Source: Solenopsis invicta (lineage: Eukaryota > Arthropoda > Insecta > Hymenoptera > Formicidae). Taken from it: DNA of 64,000 nucleotides. The stretch is from positions 4,951,501 to 5,015,500 of the forward strand of contig NC_052669.1 in NCBI RefSeq assembly GCF_016802725.1, in the 5' to 3' direction. The notes beneath the pieces were generated by a model, which saw nothing but the letters and a program-made list of their open reading frames with translations, made no database searches and was not told where the DNA came from. Below are positions 46,105-58,948 of the stretch, piece after piece; within the stretch, counting starts at the first letter, position 1; each line of letters starts with the position of its first letter. Made by a program: the position numbers and the translations under genes.

Positions 46105-48279
46105 TATAGATATTGTCGCTAAAAATTCACTAATAAAATTACTCTATCACGTAACAATTTTTTTTCAAAAACCTGTTTGTTTTGAAGTCTACAAAGAAGT
46201 TATACTTGCCGAGCAGTAATGAATAGGTTTTCGAAATACAACGACACATGAGAAACAGGAATTGAATATATGATAATGTCACATTTTTCCCCTTTCATAA
46301 AATAAAAAGATTATAAAATATTTGATATAAAATTCATTTATTTAATCATTGCATCTTTCATTCTATTTCTATAAAAAGAAACATTTTTATATGCCATGTT
46401 TTAAGATGTACATTTTCAGTACATAACTTGTCCCGAGATCGTTTATTTCGCAATGAAATATATCAGATTAATATGAATGCGTTCTCTCTGTGAGTTTTGT
46501 GTCACACGCGGCAATCACACATTTCGGATTTCTTTATTCGAGGGTTTTATCAAGCTTATAACGGCAACCGAGTCGAGCGTTGGCTTTGTTCCATTCCCCC
46601 TTTTCACTATTCTTTGATTTCTCAAGCTAGTGCGAATTGCGAGCTCGAGATCTTTATTAAAATGCACAAGAGCTTGAACACCGATGGCTCGGTTCTTTGT
46701 GGCCTCGCCCAAGACACTCCAAATTTCATTTCCGTAAGAGGCGACTCCTCTAAATCATGTAAGGTTTGCTGCGTCAATAAGAAAAACAAAAATAATTACA
46801 TAAGCATTTTTATCTATATGAGAAACATTGTATAAGTTAAAATGTTTTAAAATAAAACGTTTGAAAGAAAAAATTTAATCTGAAACACAAGCAACTTATA
46901 AATTTTAGAAAAGATTGCAGATTTCGTAATTTCTTTTTGTCATGCCAATATTTGGATTCTACTTAATCATCCAAATTGTGTTATAAATTGTCGCGCTAAC
47001 ATTCTTCAGAATTGTCAGGAATTTATTTTCTCCGCTGTTTATATTTTACATTCGTTTTTAGAGAGTAGTCCATCAGTTTCCCATTCTATTTGCGAAGTTC
47101 CGCGATGACGGTTTTCTCCCGTTTCTTAAAGCACGTCTACTTCCGCAATTTTAATTTGATTGGTCAATCTTATCTCGGTTTTCTACCTAATTGATTATCA
47201 CGGATTCCAAGTCTACAGGAAATTGAGAGATCTTATAGGCGCGAGTAGTGTGAAAGCATGAAAATTGATATTTCACGAAGCTGCATCTTCCCTCGATCGT
47301 ATCGAACGTTCACGCCAATGAATGCAGGGAACCGTTGTGATTTAATCCGAGACCAATAAAGCAACAGTGCCTTTTTTATCGCGATACGTTTCAAGGTTAA
47401 ATAATAGCGACGCTTTTAATTTCTGCGGAATTCTCGCACTCTTTTACGCAAGTCGCGTTTCAACTTCGCTTGATATCTTGGCGCAACTCGTAGCCTTTGT
47501 ATCGTCTCATTACCGGTAATTACGTGTCAGCTGCAGGCTCCTTCACGTCGGCTTACGGCGACCCGTGGGAATTCATCGCAGTATGACGTCGCACGTATCT
47601 CCATCGATTGCCGTTGCTTTTTCGTGCGCGCATTCGCCGTGAGATCATTGCACCCGCGACGTAAAATCGAGCGAAGAGAGAATCGATAATTACGTTTGCG
47701 CAAAAATCTCGCCGACTGATTCGTCGCATACCGGCTACGTGCGGCAAGAGTTTAACGGTCCGCGGAAAACGCGGTGCGATCTTCCGGTAATTCCGGTACG
47801 GCGATTGCAGCCGCGGGAAAGCGAGAAACAGAGGGATAGAAGAAAAGAGGGAAAAGGAGGAATAAGGAGATCACCAACTTTATAACGCGATTTGATATCC
47901 AGAAAATCCCAGCGCCGAATTGCTACGTGACACGGATACGTTAAAATGCGGAAAATTCTGATGATTCCACCTTCTGGAACGATCAGAGAGCCTCGGAAGC
48001 TTCCGTCTGAGATCCCGGGAGATACAGACGTTTCGCGATATGGAAGACAGATCGCTTGATTTCATCATTTATAGCGAAACAGTTTGAGAGCGGACGATAT
48101 CGCATCTTCCGTTCGCACGTGTCCTGAAGGAAATTAATAATCTTTCTCTGCTGAATACTGGCAATGTCGCGTACGTTTTTATTTCCAAGATCAATGAACT
48201 TTCTCTCTTGAGATATTAATGCTACCGACGCGACGGAGTATCTGTCCCGAAAATTGCTTGTGTCAGATTTCAAAAACTA
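46105..48279. other. gene-free stretch with one coding-like frame
   Basis: AT-rich to 46490, then a coding-like block at 46515-46754, then AT-rich to about 47500 and CpG-richer sequence to 48270, where opposed ORFs occur without domains. Confidence 0.5.
46515..46754 (-). CDS. coding-like open frame, 79 codons, unknown
   Basis: The minus-strand frame is open from 46754 to TGA 46517-46515. It has normal composition, with mixed Leu, Asn, Lys and Arg, and no low complexity. It has no ATG. The plus strand of the same block is also open for over 100 codons, so strand is uncertain. No family is recognised. Confidence 0.13.
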   Translation of the reverse strand, partial: FRGVASYGNEIWSVLGEATKNRAIGVQALVHFNKDLELAIRTSLRNQRIVKRGNGTKPTLDSVAVISLIKPSNKEIRNV

Positions 48280-48599
48280 CCCTGAGAGAAAAAATTGTAG
48301 TAGTGGCAATTATAAAGGGACAACTATACAAATTTTGTTAATAGAATAATATATAGTTAAGTGAACTATATTATAGTTATTGCAACCAAGTTAATGGTTA
48401 ACAGAACTAATAAAAAGTAGTTGTAATATACCATATTATAATATAGTTACTACAACTACTTTTTATTAGTTCTCTTAATCACGAACATAGTTGCAATTAC
48501 TATAATATAGTTCACTTAACTATGTATTATAATTCTATAAACAAAACTTGTATGGTTGTCCCCTTATAGTTGCCATCACTACAACTTTTTCTCTCAGTG
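48280..48599. mobile_element. TA-flanked full-length foldback MITE, 320 bp
   Basis: The whole element is one long imperfect palindrome. The left half begins CCCTGAGAGAAAAAATTGTAG and the right half ends in the complement of CACTGAGAGAAAAAGTTGTAG. Both arms contain AGTTAAGTGAACTATATTATAG and AGAACTAATAAAAAGTAGTTGTA-type blocks in mirrored order, meeting near 48433. TA lies immediately outside (48278-48279 and 48600-48601). There is no coding capacity. RNA copied from it would fold into a long hairpin. Confidence 0.9.
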
Positions 48600-49650
48600 T
48601 AGAAACTTAAAGTACTATAATATAAGCGACGTACACGAATCGATTCGATCTATTTCAATAGAATCTTCGGAACGCATTTTATCACTCGCAAACAAATGTC
48701 TCTTATTCCTTTTTATTTATTTTATATTGCGTTTTGTATCTTATTCCAAGTTACGTTGTCATGCTTCTTTTTTCAATATAATGATTACATAGCTTTTGCC
48801 ACGCGGCGCATTTATAGCACTATTTTTGTTAGAAGTATTTCCGATGCAGGAATTTCGAAGATAAACTCGCGCTGCGCGTCGATCAGCGCCTACCACCACG
48901 GCTCCTCTTGGTTGGGCCTCGCCTCTCTTATTTCTCTTCCTTTTACGAAACCAACGGGAAGATAAAAAAAGCAAAGAGAATCTGCCTCGGTAAGCAAAGG
49001 CGGCGCCTCGATGGACAAGATAGCAGAGGCAAACTCTGAGATCGCGGCCAACGACGTGTTCTCCGACGAGTTTGTGCACGTGTGGAATTGTGCCCGTAGA
49101 ATCACCATGATCAGTATTCTTTTTCACCGCGCGCGTATATTCAAAAGCAAAATCTCTTTTTTCTTTTATTTACTATTCTTATCTCCGCGACAATGTAAGC
49201 CGTCCGTGATCGTACGGTTGCCACGGCATCGGCAACGGGGGAGAAATATAATGCCTATGTGAATAAAATCTCCCAATCCATAAAAACGTTTTCCTTTTCC
49301 GTGTGTATATATTACGCAATTAAAAATTTAGTCGGCGTGAATTCAACAGGTGTTCACCGACCGCAGGCAATTTTTAATATTCAACATTGTCGAAACTCGG
49401 AGATTCACGTGCACAGCAGCGTGTAATAATCAGTCTGGAATTCTGATTATTCCCCTTTCCCGAATTATTTTCTAAATCTATCGCAGTATTTTGCGGAATT
49501 ATACCGCTCTCATTTTGCAATCGATACACGGCGAATTTTAAAATATCTATGCATATAGAGGGAAATTTGTTAATATTCAGAGTATCAAATCTCGTTTAAT
49601 TGAATTTTTTTGCATTTTGTGATTTTTTCAATAAATTGTCCCATTGTTAC
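48600..49650. other. gene-free stretch
   Basis: 48830-49120 is GC-richer with minus-strand frames of 72-122 codons that lack domain signals; the rest is AT-rich. No repeat termini. Confidence 0.5.
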
Positions 49651-49929
49651 ATGACGAATATGTACAATGTTCAATTTATAAAACGGATCGCTTTACATGG
49701 CATTGCCCGTGCCAAATTGACCGACTTAGACATGCATTATCTTAGAATCGGAACTATTACCGTAAAGATCCATAAAACCAGTTCTGTATGCAAATTGAAT
49801 ACGTGGCCGAGCGTGCACGAAAAGTGCATGACCGCGAAAGTATCTGAGAATACGTCCAATGGCGCGGCTCCTTCGGGAAATCGACGCGTATCGAGGAAAG
49901 TACACCCCAAGGGCATACCGAGAAGCTGA
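49651..49929 (+). CDS. small ATG-led ORF, 92 codons, unknown
   Basis: An ATG at 49651 opens 92 codons ending in TGA at 49927-49929. The product is basic with three cysteines spaced through the middle and a Ser/Gly/Arg-rich end. The minus strand is also open over 49737-49934 with a hydrophobic product, so the coding strand is uncertain. The third-position mix looks more coding-like than in neighbouring DNA. No family is recognised. Confidence 0.18.
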   Translation: MTNMYNVQFIKRIALHGIARAKLTDLDMHYLRIGTITVKIHKTSSVCKLNTWPSVHEKCMTAKVSENTSNGAAPSGNRRVSRKVHPKGIPRS

Positions 49930-50587
49930 CGCACTTCTAGGTGGAACGAACTGAGTTTAGTCTCGAGGGTAGTCGATATGTAAGTACTTTACGTCCCGGT
50001 CGAGTGCTCGTAACTCGATGGAATCGAGGACAACGTCGATGAATCGCGAGTAAAATAGTTCGTCGCGCGGATGTAAATTTACAAAGAGGTGTTATGTGAT
50101 TTACCGAACGATACATATCTGCCATGTTCCGCGATATTTTGCAGTGCGAAATCTCGACAAATGTCCTTAAGTGTCTTACAGATAGCCATAAGTACGATCT
50201 GTCCTATATTTTTAAAATAGTATTGCAAATAGTATAAATATACAATTAAATGTTACTTCGTGTTAGTATTTGTAGAAGCATTAAAGTTTTTAATGGATGA
50301 AATCTCGATTTCTGGCGTTTCATAAAATTTTACTAAGAATATTTTAAACGCTGAAAATATTCTTTCAGGTAAAATTGAGAAAATACATTCTTTCGGACAC
50401 ATGTTCGTACAATTTCTTTTTATCTTTGAGACCTATGTTCTAATTGTAAGTATTTTTCATTAATCACAATTTTGAAACTGCATAAAATTCTCTAATGAAA
50501 ACGGAGGATGCGAATTATAAATCGTGCATTACAAAATATATCCAGCAGGATAATTGGAAAAAAAATTAATCGCTCAATCCGAGTCGG

Positions 50588-50881
50588 ATGAGTTTTCCTG
50601 TTTCGCAACGCATTTTGGTAAATTCTGCGGCTAAAGGCGGTATCACCCCGGCGGGCGTTTTCACCAGTTTGGATAGTTCTCTCGTTATCAAGGTGGGTCG
50701 AAAACGCGAAGCCAAGCAGCCGTGCGATTCCCATGTGGACTATCGTATCCTTATCGAGAGAACCCTTCCCTCCTTCGCCCCTCTCATCCCCTCGGTCCTC
50801 GATCCCCGGACATCTCCTGTCAGTGGTGCTTTCCCGAGCAAGGGCGGATCCATATGGAAACTAATGAAACTTAAGCTGTAG
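50588..50881 (+). CDS. small ATG-led ORF, 97 codons, unknown
   Basis: An ATG at 50588 opens 97 codons ending in TAG at 50879-50881. The product has ordinary composition: a Ser/Ala/Gly-rich N-terminal half, a basic patch (GRKREAKQ), then a Pro/Ser-rich segment and a short Lys/Leu tail. There is no signal peptide or transmembrane span. The minus strand is also open for much of this length. It could be a small gene, a conserved non-coding block or chance. Confidence 0.18.
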   Translation: MSFPVSQRILVNSAAKGGITPAGVFTSLDSSLVIKVGRKREAKQPCDSHVDYRILIERTLPSFAPLIPSVLDPRTSPVSGAFPSKGGSIWKLMKLKL

Positions 50882-53800
50882 GTCCTCAACTGTCAAAGGC
50901 TCTTATTGTTATAGAGTAATACTGTTCGAAATTATCTGTCAATTCCTTAATGCTGTCAGTCGAGATAACGCGGTAAATACGATGGTATCTAAATGCCGCG
51001 CTATTGTATTCTCTCACATTGAACTAATAGACGTTGCAAAACCGTTAAAGTAATTGTTTCTTTAGCAGTAATTACAAAATTGTTTCAACGATGACATTAA
51101 GTTTTATCTTTGAAAAATATCACGGTACAAAATAATAAGAGGCTCTTCTGATGCTTTTGTATATTACATTGAATAATAATTAACGCTTCCTCTAATGTTC
51201 CTTTTTCATTCGCTTCTTCTTTCGCCAACAATAATCAGTTTCAAGTTTCAAAAGTCACAATCCGCCTTTGCTCTTTTTCTTTTCATTTTCCCACCCGGTA
51301 TTCCTTCTGCTTGCGAATTATACGCGCGATCGACTGCAAAAGAACAATCAGCCACGGGCGAGAAATGGCGGTCGTTTGCCACGCTTATCGAGACGTCGAT
51401 TACGAGAATCGCGGTACGTTCGCGATGATTCCGCGCGCGACACGTCGACGGAAAATCAAACATTTGCCATCGCTCTTCCGAATTCGTTTTACAAACGCGA
51501 CCCATTATCACCGTGGCGCTAAACTGCTCGAATCGGATTAGTCTCATCGGGTACGTCTTTTTGTTCTCCAATTATTTCATACGAGACTCAATCGATTTTG
51601 TTTGTATCCCGAATTATTTTGATATTAAATTAAGTGCAATACATTACCGGTACGATTATCTGTATGTTAGAAATAGAGTTTATAGAAGACTCTAGCTGAA
51701 GATTAGATTATACAAAACTCTAGCCAATCGAAATATTTTTCAACGTCATGTAAAACTTTTATTTAAAGAGACAGATCAATAATATGTTTCTGTTTTGAAA
51801 ATGTTTATTTTTATTTAAAAAAAAATAAATAATAGCGTTCTAAAATAAATAAAATAAGCGTGGTAGCTACGATAAATTATTTAAAATTGTAAAAAGTAAG
51901 CCATTCTTTTATTTACACTTGTCATTTTCGGTTCGCGAAGAGAATTTAAAAAAATTATATTTTTCACAAAACTGTATACATATAAAATTTAAAATTACAT
52001 TTTCTCGAAAAACTTTATTCTTTTTTTTACAAGAAAAAAATTAAAAATCGGAAAAAGTCTTTGTGAACCAATGTCGAATGTTATCAAAAATATTGCTTTA
52101 AAATTTCAAATTAATAAATTATATTCGAGTTGTCGTGGCAACCGCTTTAAAAAATAATGTTTTGAGAAAAATGCGTTCAAAATTGAACAATTTTTTACGT
52201 AATTTTGCGCATATATCTTACTTTCTAAAATAAGTATATGCATTTTCAGACAAAAATACATTATTTATACATCCTTTTAAAAGTTTTACAGTGTTGAAAA
52301 TATCCCATTTTCCGATTCATTAAAGTCTTATAACCCTTTAAAAAACTATAAAAAGTAAAAACTTTTTTCTCTATTCGATTAATTATTTAACATTACGAAA
52401 TCATAATGATAGACTCTTTCCGGCCATTCGATTCTTTCGACTATTGCAATAATATAAATGACTTTCTAATTCTCTATTATCTCTATTCTGTTTGTCTCCA
52501 TTGTACATACTTGTATGTGACATTTCGTCACCGACGACGCACGTTAGATGGTACTCGCGTTTCTCACGGCCGCTCAAATATTTGTTCATTCGTTATTGCG
52601 CCTCTCTTTCTCTCTCTTCCTGTCACTCTCTTCTCCTTCATCCTGAGCGAGCGTGTCTCTCTACTGTCTGTGAACTATTCGCGGATACAGATGTACAACG
52701 GTACGTATGTGTCGCGCATGGAACTATCTCTCGCGGCCCGACTTCCTTCTGCGGGTTCTACAGTATACGCCCAACGGGGATCTCGTTTTCGTTCGCGCTG
52801 GCAAGTAAGCGGTTTACACGACGAGCGCAATTCAAGCCACCGTGAAAACGGCACTGAGCGCCGCGACTCGCATCGCGCTACGCAGCTTCGCACCGGACAA
52901 AGCACTTCCGAGTTTACCGTCGTGTTTATCCTCGCTTCTCGCTGTCGCGTGTTGCCGTTTCATGGCCCCCCTTCTGTGAATGCGCAAACAGCACTCGTCG
53001 ATTGCTCTCACTCTCGCGTAATTCGCATCTCTCTTCGACTCGGCGCTTTACCTCTCGAATCCGCGCGACTGTTCCCGCGGGCTAGTTTGTTTGACTGCTC
53101 TCATGTTCGATAAACTTCTCCGGTGGATGTGTGTTTAGCTTTGCCACGCCACATCACGCGATACACGACGACGGTTCAGTGTAACGTGCTGTCGATAATA
53201 CAAGACGCAGCATGAGACAAAGCAAAGAGAAAGATGCAGTGTACTGAATAAAACAAATGTAGCGAAAATTTACATCAACCTTTACGTATCAAATAATAAG
53301 TTGAAAGAATGCTTGTCGGATTTCTAAATTTCACGATGTTTATAAACTTTTTCTATTTATTTGGAAATACTCCGTATGGCATGTAGAGATTGCACTGCCA
53401 GTGTCAGATACCAATATGTAATTTTATAATTTAATGCTATCCCCGTTTAAGAATTGATTAGAGACTAAAATAACAATGTGAATTATAAATCGGTTCTTTA
53501 AATTGAGATTCGTATTTCCTTTTAGAAAATTTCATTTATTCTCGAAGTTTCAGACAATTTGACGTTACGATTTCAAGCAAAGTTATAAAATTTTTACACG
53601 CACGTTTTTAACACGAGACGGTATTCTAATCTTATCCCGTAGAAAGGAAACGAACATATTCATTATGGATATCTCTGTCCATGCAAGATTCACATCGATC
53701 GTTTTTAAAACGACGCGGAGCACGCGAGACGAACGTTTCGTATCGCGCAAATAATTATTATTATCCAATAGGCTGAATCTTGGAGTATCTTTGGTAATAA

Positions 53801-53922
53801 CAATTTAAGTATCACTCGAACACAACGTAATACAATACGAGCAGCAATAGCGATAAAACGGCGAGCGTTCGCCAAAAATCTATCAAGGTTTCCTCCGACG
53901 ATCGGTCGATGAATCGTCAAGC

Positions 53923-53949
53923 AGAGAGAGAGAGAGAGAGAGAGAGAGA
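53923..53949. repeat. (AG)n microsatellite
   Basis: About 13 AG units, read directly. Confidence 0.94.
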
Positions 53950-54299
53950 ACGTTGAAGACGAGCAGAGGAAATGGAGAGTTATGCGGCGCGATCATTACT
54001 CTCGCGAGACGTAACGATCATCTCTGGAATGTTACACGATTACAGCACGCAGCGGCGCGGCGGGGCAGCCGAATGGTGCGGAGAATCACGTGTATTGTAC
54101 AATACATATTGGGAGTTGAGCGAGCTTATACGATCGCTGGCTGCCGTTCCTTCGTATCCTACGGAAACGATAAGTCGATTCGCTACACCGCGCGTTCTTT
54201 CTTCTCTTATCCCTGCCGCGCCGCACGGAAAACGCCGATCTGACGTTAATCGTTCGCCGTTCGATGGGTAATGTATGAAAATCGTTGGCGCTTATTGCG

Positions 54300-55240
54300 C
54301 CGGAGCTCGCGATATTACCGTCGTAGGTGCGGCGCGTAGAGACAAAGGGTGCGCGTAGGGGAGGGAAATAGGAAGCGCCGCATGCCGCATACGAAGAGAA
54401 AGAAAAGGGAAGTGCCGTGAGACGGCCGGAGGAGCGAGCGCAAGCGGCATTCTTACGCGCGCGGCGAACGATCGTTCGATTTTAATTCCGGTAGTGCAGA
54501 GAAACGAGGCCTCTAAAGAGATCCTTTTTCCCTCCCGCTGTTCTCGTTCCCCTTACCTCCTCACTTCTTATCTTCGTCTTTTCTATCCCGTTTGCGCCGA
54601 TCTCTCTCCCTCGAAGATGCGCGCGCGGTAATCGTAGCGTAGAACAAGATTCCACCGGCGCTCGACTTCATCCCCCTTGTTCCCTCTCCTTTTCTTCCTT
54701 ATCGCCCTTTTATATCCGCTGGCTCGTATATGCCGAGAAATATTTACCGTTTTCCAATAATACGGGCGGAGGTGGTCTTTCACCCCCACTGGTGCCTGCC
54801 GCGGGGGTCGCGCGGGTCCTAATACGCGGAGTAATACTCCACTCAAAATTCATTCGGCTGTCCATTCCGCCCCCGCCACCCCTCAGCACCGGGGCCATTT
54901 TCCGTCGTTCCCTTTCTTCTACCGCCGCGCCGGCGGCGTGGCGGAGGTGGTCTGCCCCAGGGAGTTTGCTCGATAAACATTTTTATTCCCTTTTAGAGAG
55001 CCGGCTAACGCGTGCTCTCGCCCCCGCGGACGTTCACGCCGGTATTTATCTAATGCCCGTTCTCTCATCGACGACGTTCGTACCGTTGGAATAATGGGCG
55101 AGGAAAAAAACGGGGTTGCTTTTATGACCGGTGGAGAATACGACGAAACGCACGCGATATTCACGCGCATCCGAATGTTACCGTCGTGCGAGCTTTTAAA
55201 TGAATGCAAAGTCGGTACCGCGCGCACCACCTGATTCTAA
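54300..55240. promoter_or_regulatory. CpG-rich block, candidate regulatory DNA
   Basis: Nearly 1 kb of CpG-rich sequence with CCGCGCCGGCGGC-type motifs embedded with short AT-rich words such as GTATTTATCTAATGCC. All frames are partly open. There is no TATA plus start pairing I trust. Function is inference. Confidence 0.2.
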
Positions 55241-55880
55241 AACAAACAGCAAATAAATGAAATCGAATTAAATTTCCTCGTCAATCTCGAGTCCATCTCT
55301 CGAATCTTTCTGGTAATTACGAAGCGATTAAAAATTAAATTGTAAAAAAGGTTTGCTCGTTTCATGCCGCTTCGACTTTTTTCTGACCACTTCTTCGACA
55401 CACAATGTCTATCATTACACAATGCTAACCTCTGCTTCGCTATCAGTCTAATGTTCTAATAATTGCTAATATTTAATTTGATTTATTCTTCAAATATGAA
55501 TTTAATCGATGGATGTTCTTGTCGTTTCTCTTTTCATCGACTCCTTGTTTAACCATCGCTTTCTGTTGTCAGTGCTACACAATCGCACAGTTTACCGTGC
55601 AAATATTTTTGTAGTTTTTTCTGTCACTCACTGCACTATTGACGATCGTTTGTACATATTTGTATAGCGCACAATTTTGGCGCAAATAAATACGACTGAA
55701 TAGCAATCGCCGGGATGCCAAGCGTTTTTCCGATAAATAGTAAATATATCTGTTAATAACTTAAACAAACGGAAGCATCCGCTGTTATATCTCTTATATA
55801 ACGAAAATCAGAATCACATCAGTATCATGAACAATCAGTGATCTATCTTTTTCATACTTCTAATATGAAATTAATATAAA

Positions 55881-56205
55881 TTTTTTAATATCAATTGTAT
55901 AAAATATAATCCAACATTTTCATGTAAATTTTTTATTTTTATATTTTAAAATTGTTTCTTAATGTATATTTTATACTAATAAAAAATATATTATGTATTG
56001 ATAAAATTATGAATACATTTTTACATCAAATTTTATATAAAAATGGAAATTTTTTTACACCAATTGTATATTAAATGTAATCCAACATTTTCATATAAGT
56101 TTTTTATTTTTATATTTTAAAATTGTTTCTTAATGTATATTTTATACTTGTAATAAATATTAACAAAATTAATAAAATTATAGACATTTTTTTAGTACTA
56201 AAATG
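55881..56205 (+). repeat. 170-bp tandem duplication, two copies
   Basis: Copy 1 starts at 55881 and copy 2 at about 56051. Both contain CAATTGTAT, TAATCCAACATTTTCAT, then a T-rich block and TAAAATTGTTTCTTAATG in register, at about 90 percent identity over the first 98 bp. The trailing 70 bp are more diverged, with a gap of roughly 15 bp in copy 2. AT-rich, no ORF. Confidence 0.85.
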
Positions 56206-58948
56206 AAAACAAATACCCATTCGTATCAAATATCTTTCAATGCGCAAATACAATATATTTCAAATCCTGCAAAAGCTAAAGCTAGGTATCAAGTGAATTC
56301 AGTAGAAAAGAAACGTACGTTGCTACAAGAAAATAATATAATGAAAATATTCTCGTGTGCGTGTGCGGTAAGCGACGTATTGATAACATATGATTTCTGA
56401 TATTGCCGAGATATAACATTTTTCTACAAAGTGAATTTTTCGACAAAAATATCGCGTGTCAAATTTGAGCCCGTACTGTATAGACAGACGTGCGACGGAA
56501 ATCGAAGAGTGACGCTGCGATATTTTTATTTGGTCAGAGCCAGTTTTATGTGGCTTAGCTTAAAGGGGGTGCTTTGAAAGCGCTAGTCTGATTGGCAGAT
56601 GCAAAGAAAATACGATTTTTCTGCGCGCGAGCACAGCAGACCGTCGTTGCGATCTAAAATATCTTCTCGCAGGTGCAACCGACATCGTTCCGGCATTCGA
56701 CTATTTCACTCGCAAATGATCGGAAAATCTGTCGTGTGAATTTCAAAAAGAGTTTTTCTCAGGAACTCATCTCTCTCACTCTTTCTCTCATTCTGGTCCA
56801 TCAATGCAAAATCTTTCGTCGATAATGCATTCTGTAGCAGCATATTGAAAAAACGTTGATCGTGGATAATCCTGATTATCCAACATGTTTACATAATAAT
56901 GTTACAGTTATTCTCGATTCCAAAATGATTTTTGAGCTAAAAGCGTTGTCAATTTTACATTTCAACTTTAGATTACAAATTGAATTACATTCGACACAAT
57001 TTTGTCTAAAGAAGAAAGAGGAAACGAATATTTTGAAGAGGATTATTTCATATGATTATTAAAATGTCTTATACACACTTGGATCAACAACGGCACAATA
57101 TCGCATCGCAGATAATGCGGTAACATATAGCTCTAATGCAGAGTTATAACTCGTGGAAACATTTTGTAATTGGCAGTGCATTTTTCCAGCACTTTGACAA
57201 CTCGCGTCGCTTTTCCGTCCGGCGTGGCGCGGCGTCGCGACGTCGCGTTATCGCGTCACCGACGATGCCATGTCGGCGGGACTCCCGTGCCGCGTCCAAA
57301 TATTTATTCTTGGTGCAAGGAGCTATTTTCCCTCGCTCGATAATCAGGCGACGCGGCCGCACTATCGATTATCCGGACGGACGTTAACGAGCTCGATCGC
57401 TCTTTTCGTTAGCGTACACGCTCGCGTTCATGGATCTCCTTTTGCCCCCTTCCGCCTCTCCCGTCCACTGCCACGCTCGCTCTTTCTTTCTCTCCTGCCG
57501 GCGTTGCGTAAATCTTACGGTCCCTGCCCCAAGGACCCGGGAGTAACACCTCTTGCTCGTAGGTCGAAGCGCCGGCCATAAATTTTTGAGAGTTCGAACC
57601 GATCCTGCCCACCCGGGACGCGATCGCGCCTCTCTCGGGCTAGACTCTCCCCTTCACCCCCAATGTCTCTCTTATCCTACTCCCTCTCTTTTCATTCGCT
57701 TCGTGCACTCCGTCTCTGCTTTCTCACTCTGTCCCTTTCCCCCGTATTCCTGCATCTCCTGCTCCGAACGCCGAGGGAACGTAGAGACACGCGTCCAGTC
57801 TGGACCCACGCCCACGCTCGCATACCGAGGGCCCTTTAACTCGCCTCTCTCTCTCTCTCTCTCTTTCTTTCTCTCACGTTCTTCTTCATCCTCCCTGCAT
57901 TCCGCTTCTTCTCCATTCCACCGCCGCGCCGCGCCGCGTCGGTCCTTTCCCTTCTTCCCGTTCATCGTCCTCGCGCCTCTTCCATTATTTCTCAGTTTTG
58001 TTACGGTGCGTTTCACCGTTCTCCAAGTATCTCTTCGAATATTTAGTACGATCGATAAATATCCCGCCTGTATATCTTTAACACGTTTTTACATTGCATT
58101 CGATTTCCCTAATCTTAACTACGCTATCTTGTTCCATTGGCATTCTCAGAATCGACATTTTTCGAATTCCTTTCGGCATTATCTGCGCACAAGTCTATAA
58201 TTAAAAGATATATCTTCATCATTTTTTAGGTACAATCGGTGAGCAGTATCTATTTACAGTAGTAGTCACTATTATAATCGTTACACACTCCTTCTCTTTT
58301 CCCGCGTTATCATTATTTATCTGATGTCTTTGGAAAGTTGACAGTAAAGTTACAACTCAACTTGAGATATTAAAACTAACAAACGCACATACTTTTCCGT
58401 GGCACACGCGAACACGTCTACGACACTATCGAAGCCTTAACGAGGCGGCGAGTATTATATTTATCCGCTTTTCCTTTGTTCTCTTCTCTTTAGCCCGTCC
58501 CTTTTCGTTCTTTTCTGTCTGTGTCTCATCCCCTTGTTGCTCGTTTTATCTTTAACCGGGGGAGAAACACGCCATCGGAAAGCATCGTCGGGAGAAGACG
58601 TGTTTCGTGCGCGCCAGGCACGTAACACCTTCATCTGCCCTGGCTGAGTCCGACGACCAGTCCGAATATTTTACCTGGCAATGGCGGGATCGAGGCGCCA
58701 GATCGGTAGGGGGGAACGATCGCGCGAGCCTGGGAAAAACGCCCACCCAGGACTCTTAGTCCTGCGTACGATCATCGATTCAAGAACGTGACGTCAATTT
58801 CGTGGATACGGATTCTGTGTAACTTTTAGCCTTTTCGGAATTGCGAAACGTGACACTGCAATGTAAAAGTTTTTGTTAAAGTTTAGTTAAAGTGATGTAA
58901 AAACAAACTAATTTTTTATATTAAAGCAATATGACCGAAACTGATTTA
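56206..58948. other. gene-free stretch
   Basis: 56400-56830 is of intermediate GC with a CCAAT-type motif near 56590 and ATGCAAAG; it may be a cis-regulatory block or repeat debris. 57180-58020 is CpG/CT-rich with a TC tract at 57845-57864, and the 215-codon plus-strand frame there is a pyrimidine artefact. TGACGTCA lies at 58789-58796. Confidence 0.45.

Larger units (their letters stand above)
50882..55880. other. gene-free stretch with AT-rich core and CpG-rich end
   Basis: 51195-51540 has overlapping frames on both strands. 51700-52400 is AT-rich. 52406-53113 is open for 235 codons on the plus strand but is CT/CG-rich with no domain. A GA microsatellite lies at 53923-53949. 53950-55240 is CpG-rich and open in many frames, best read as candidate regulatory or 5' UTR DNA. 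55240-55880 is AT-rich. Confidence 0.45.

Noticed and set aside
47641..47660. TGAGATCATT, matching the first ten bases of the bantam microRNA
   Set aside because: The remaining bases differ and no hairpin surrounds it.
52406..53113. 235-codon plus-strand open frame
   Set aside because: CT- and CG-rich DNA makes stop codons rare. The product is Ser/Arg/Leu-rich without domains, and a second frame is open too.
57570..57610. tRNA-like GGTTCGAACTC on the minus strand
   Set aside because: The flanking 5-bp stem does not pair and no acceptor stem is present.
57553..58200. 215-codon plus-strand open frame
   Set aside because: Serine/proline/phenylalanine product of pyrimidine tracts, including a TC microsatellite.
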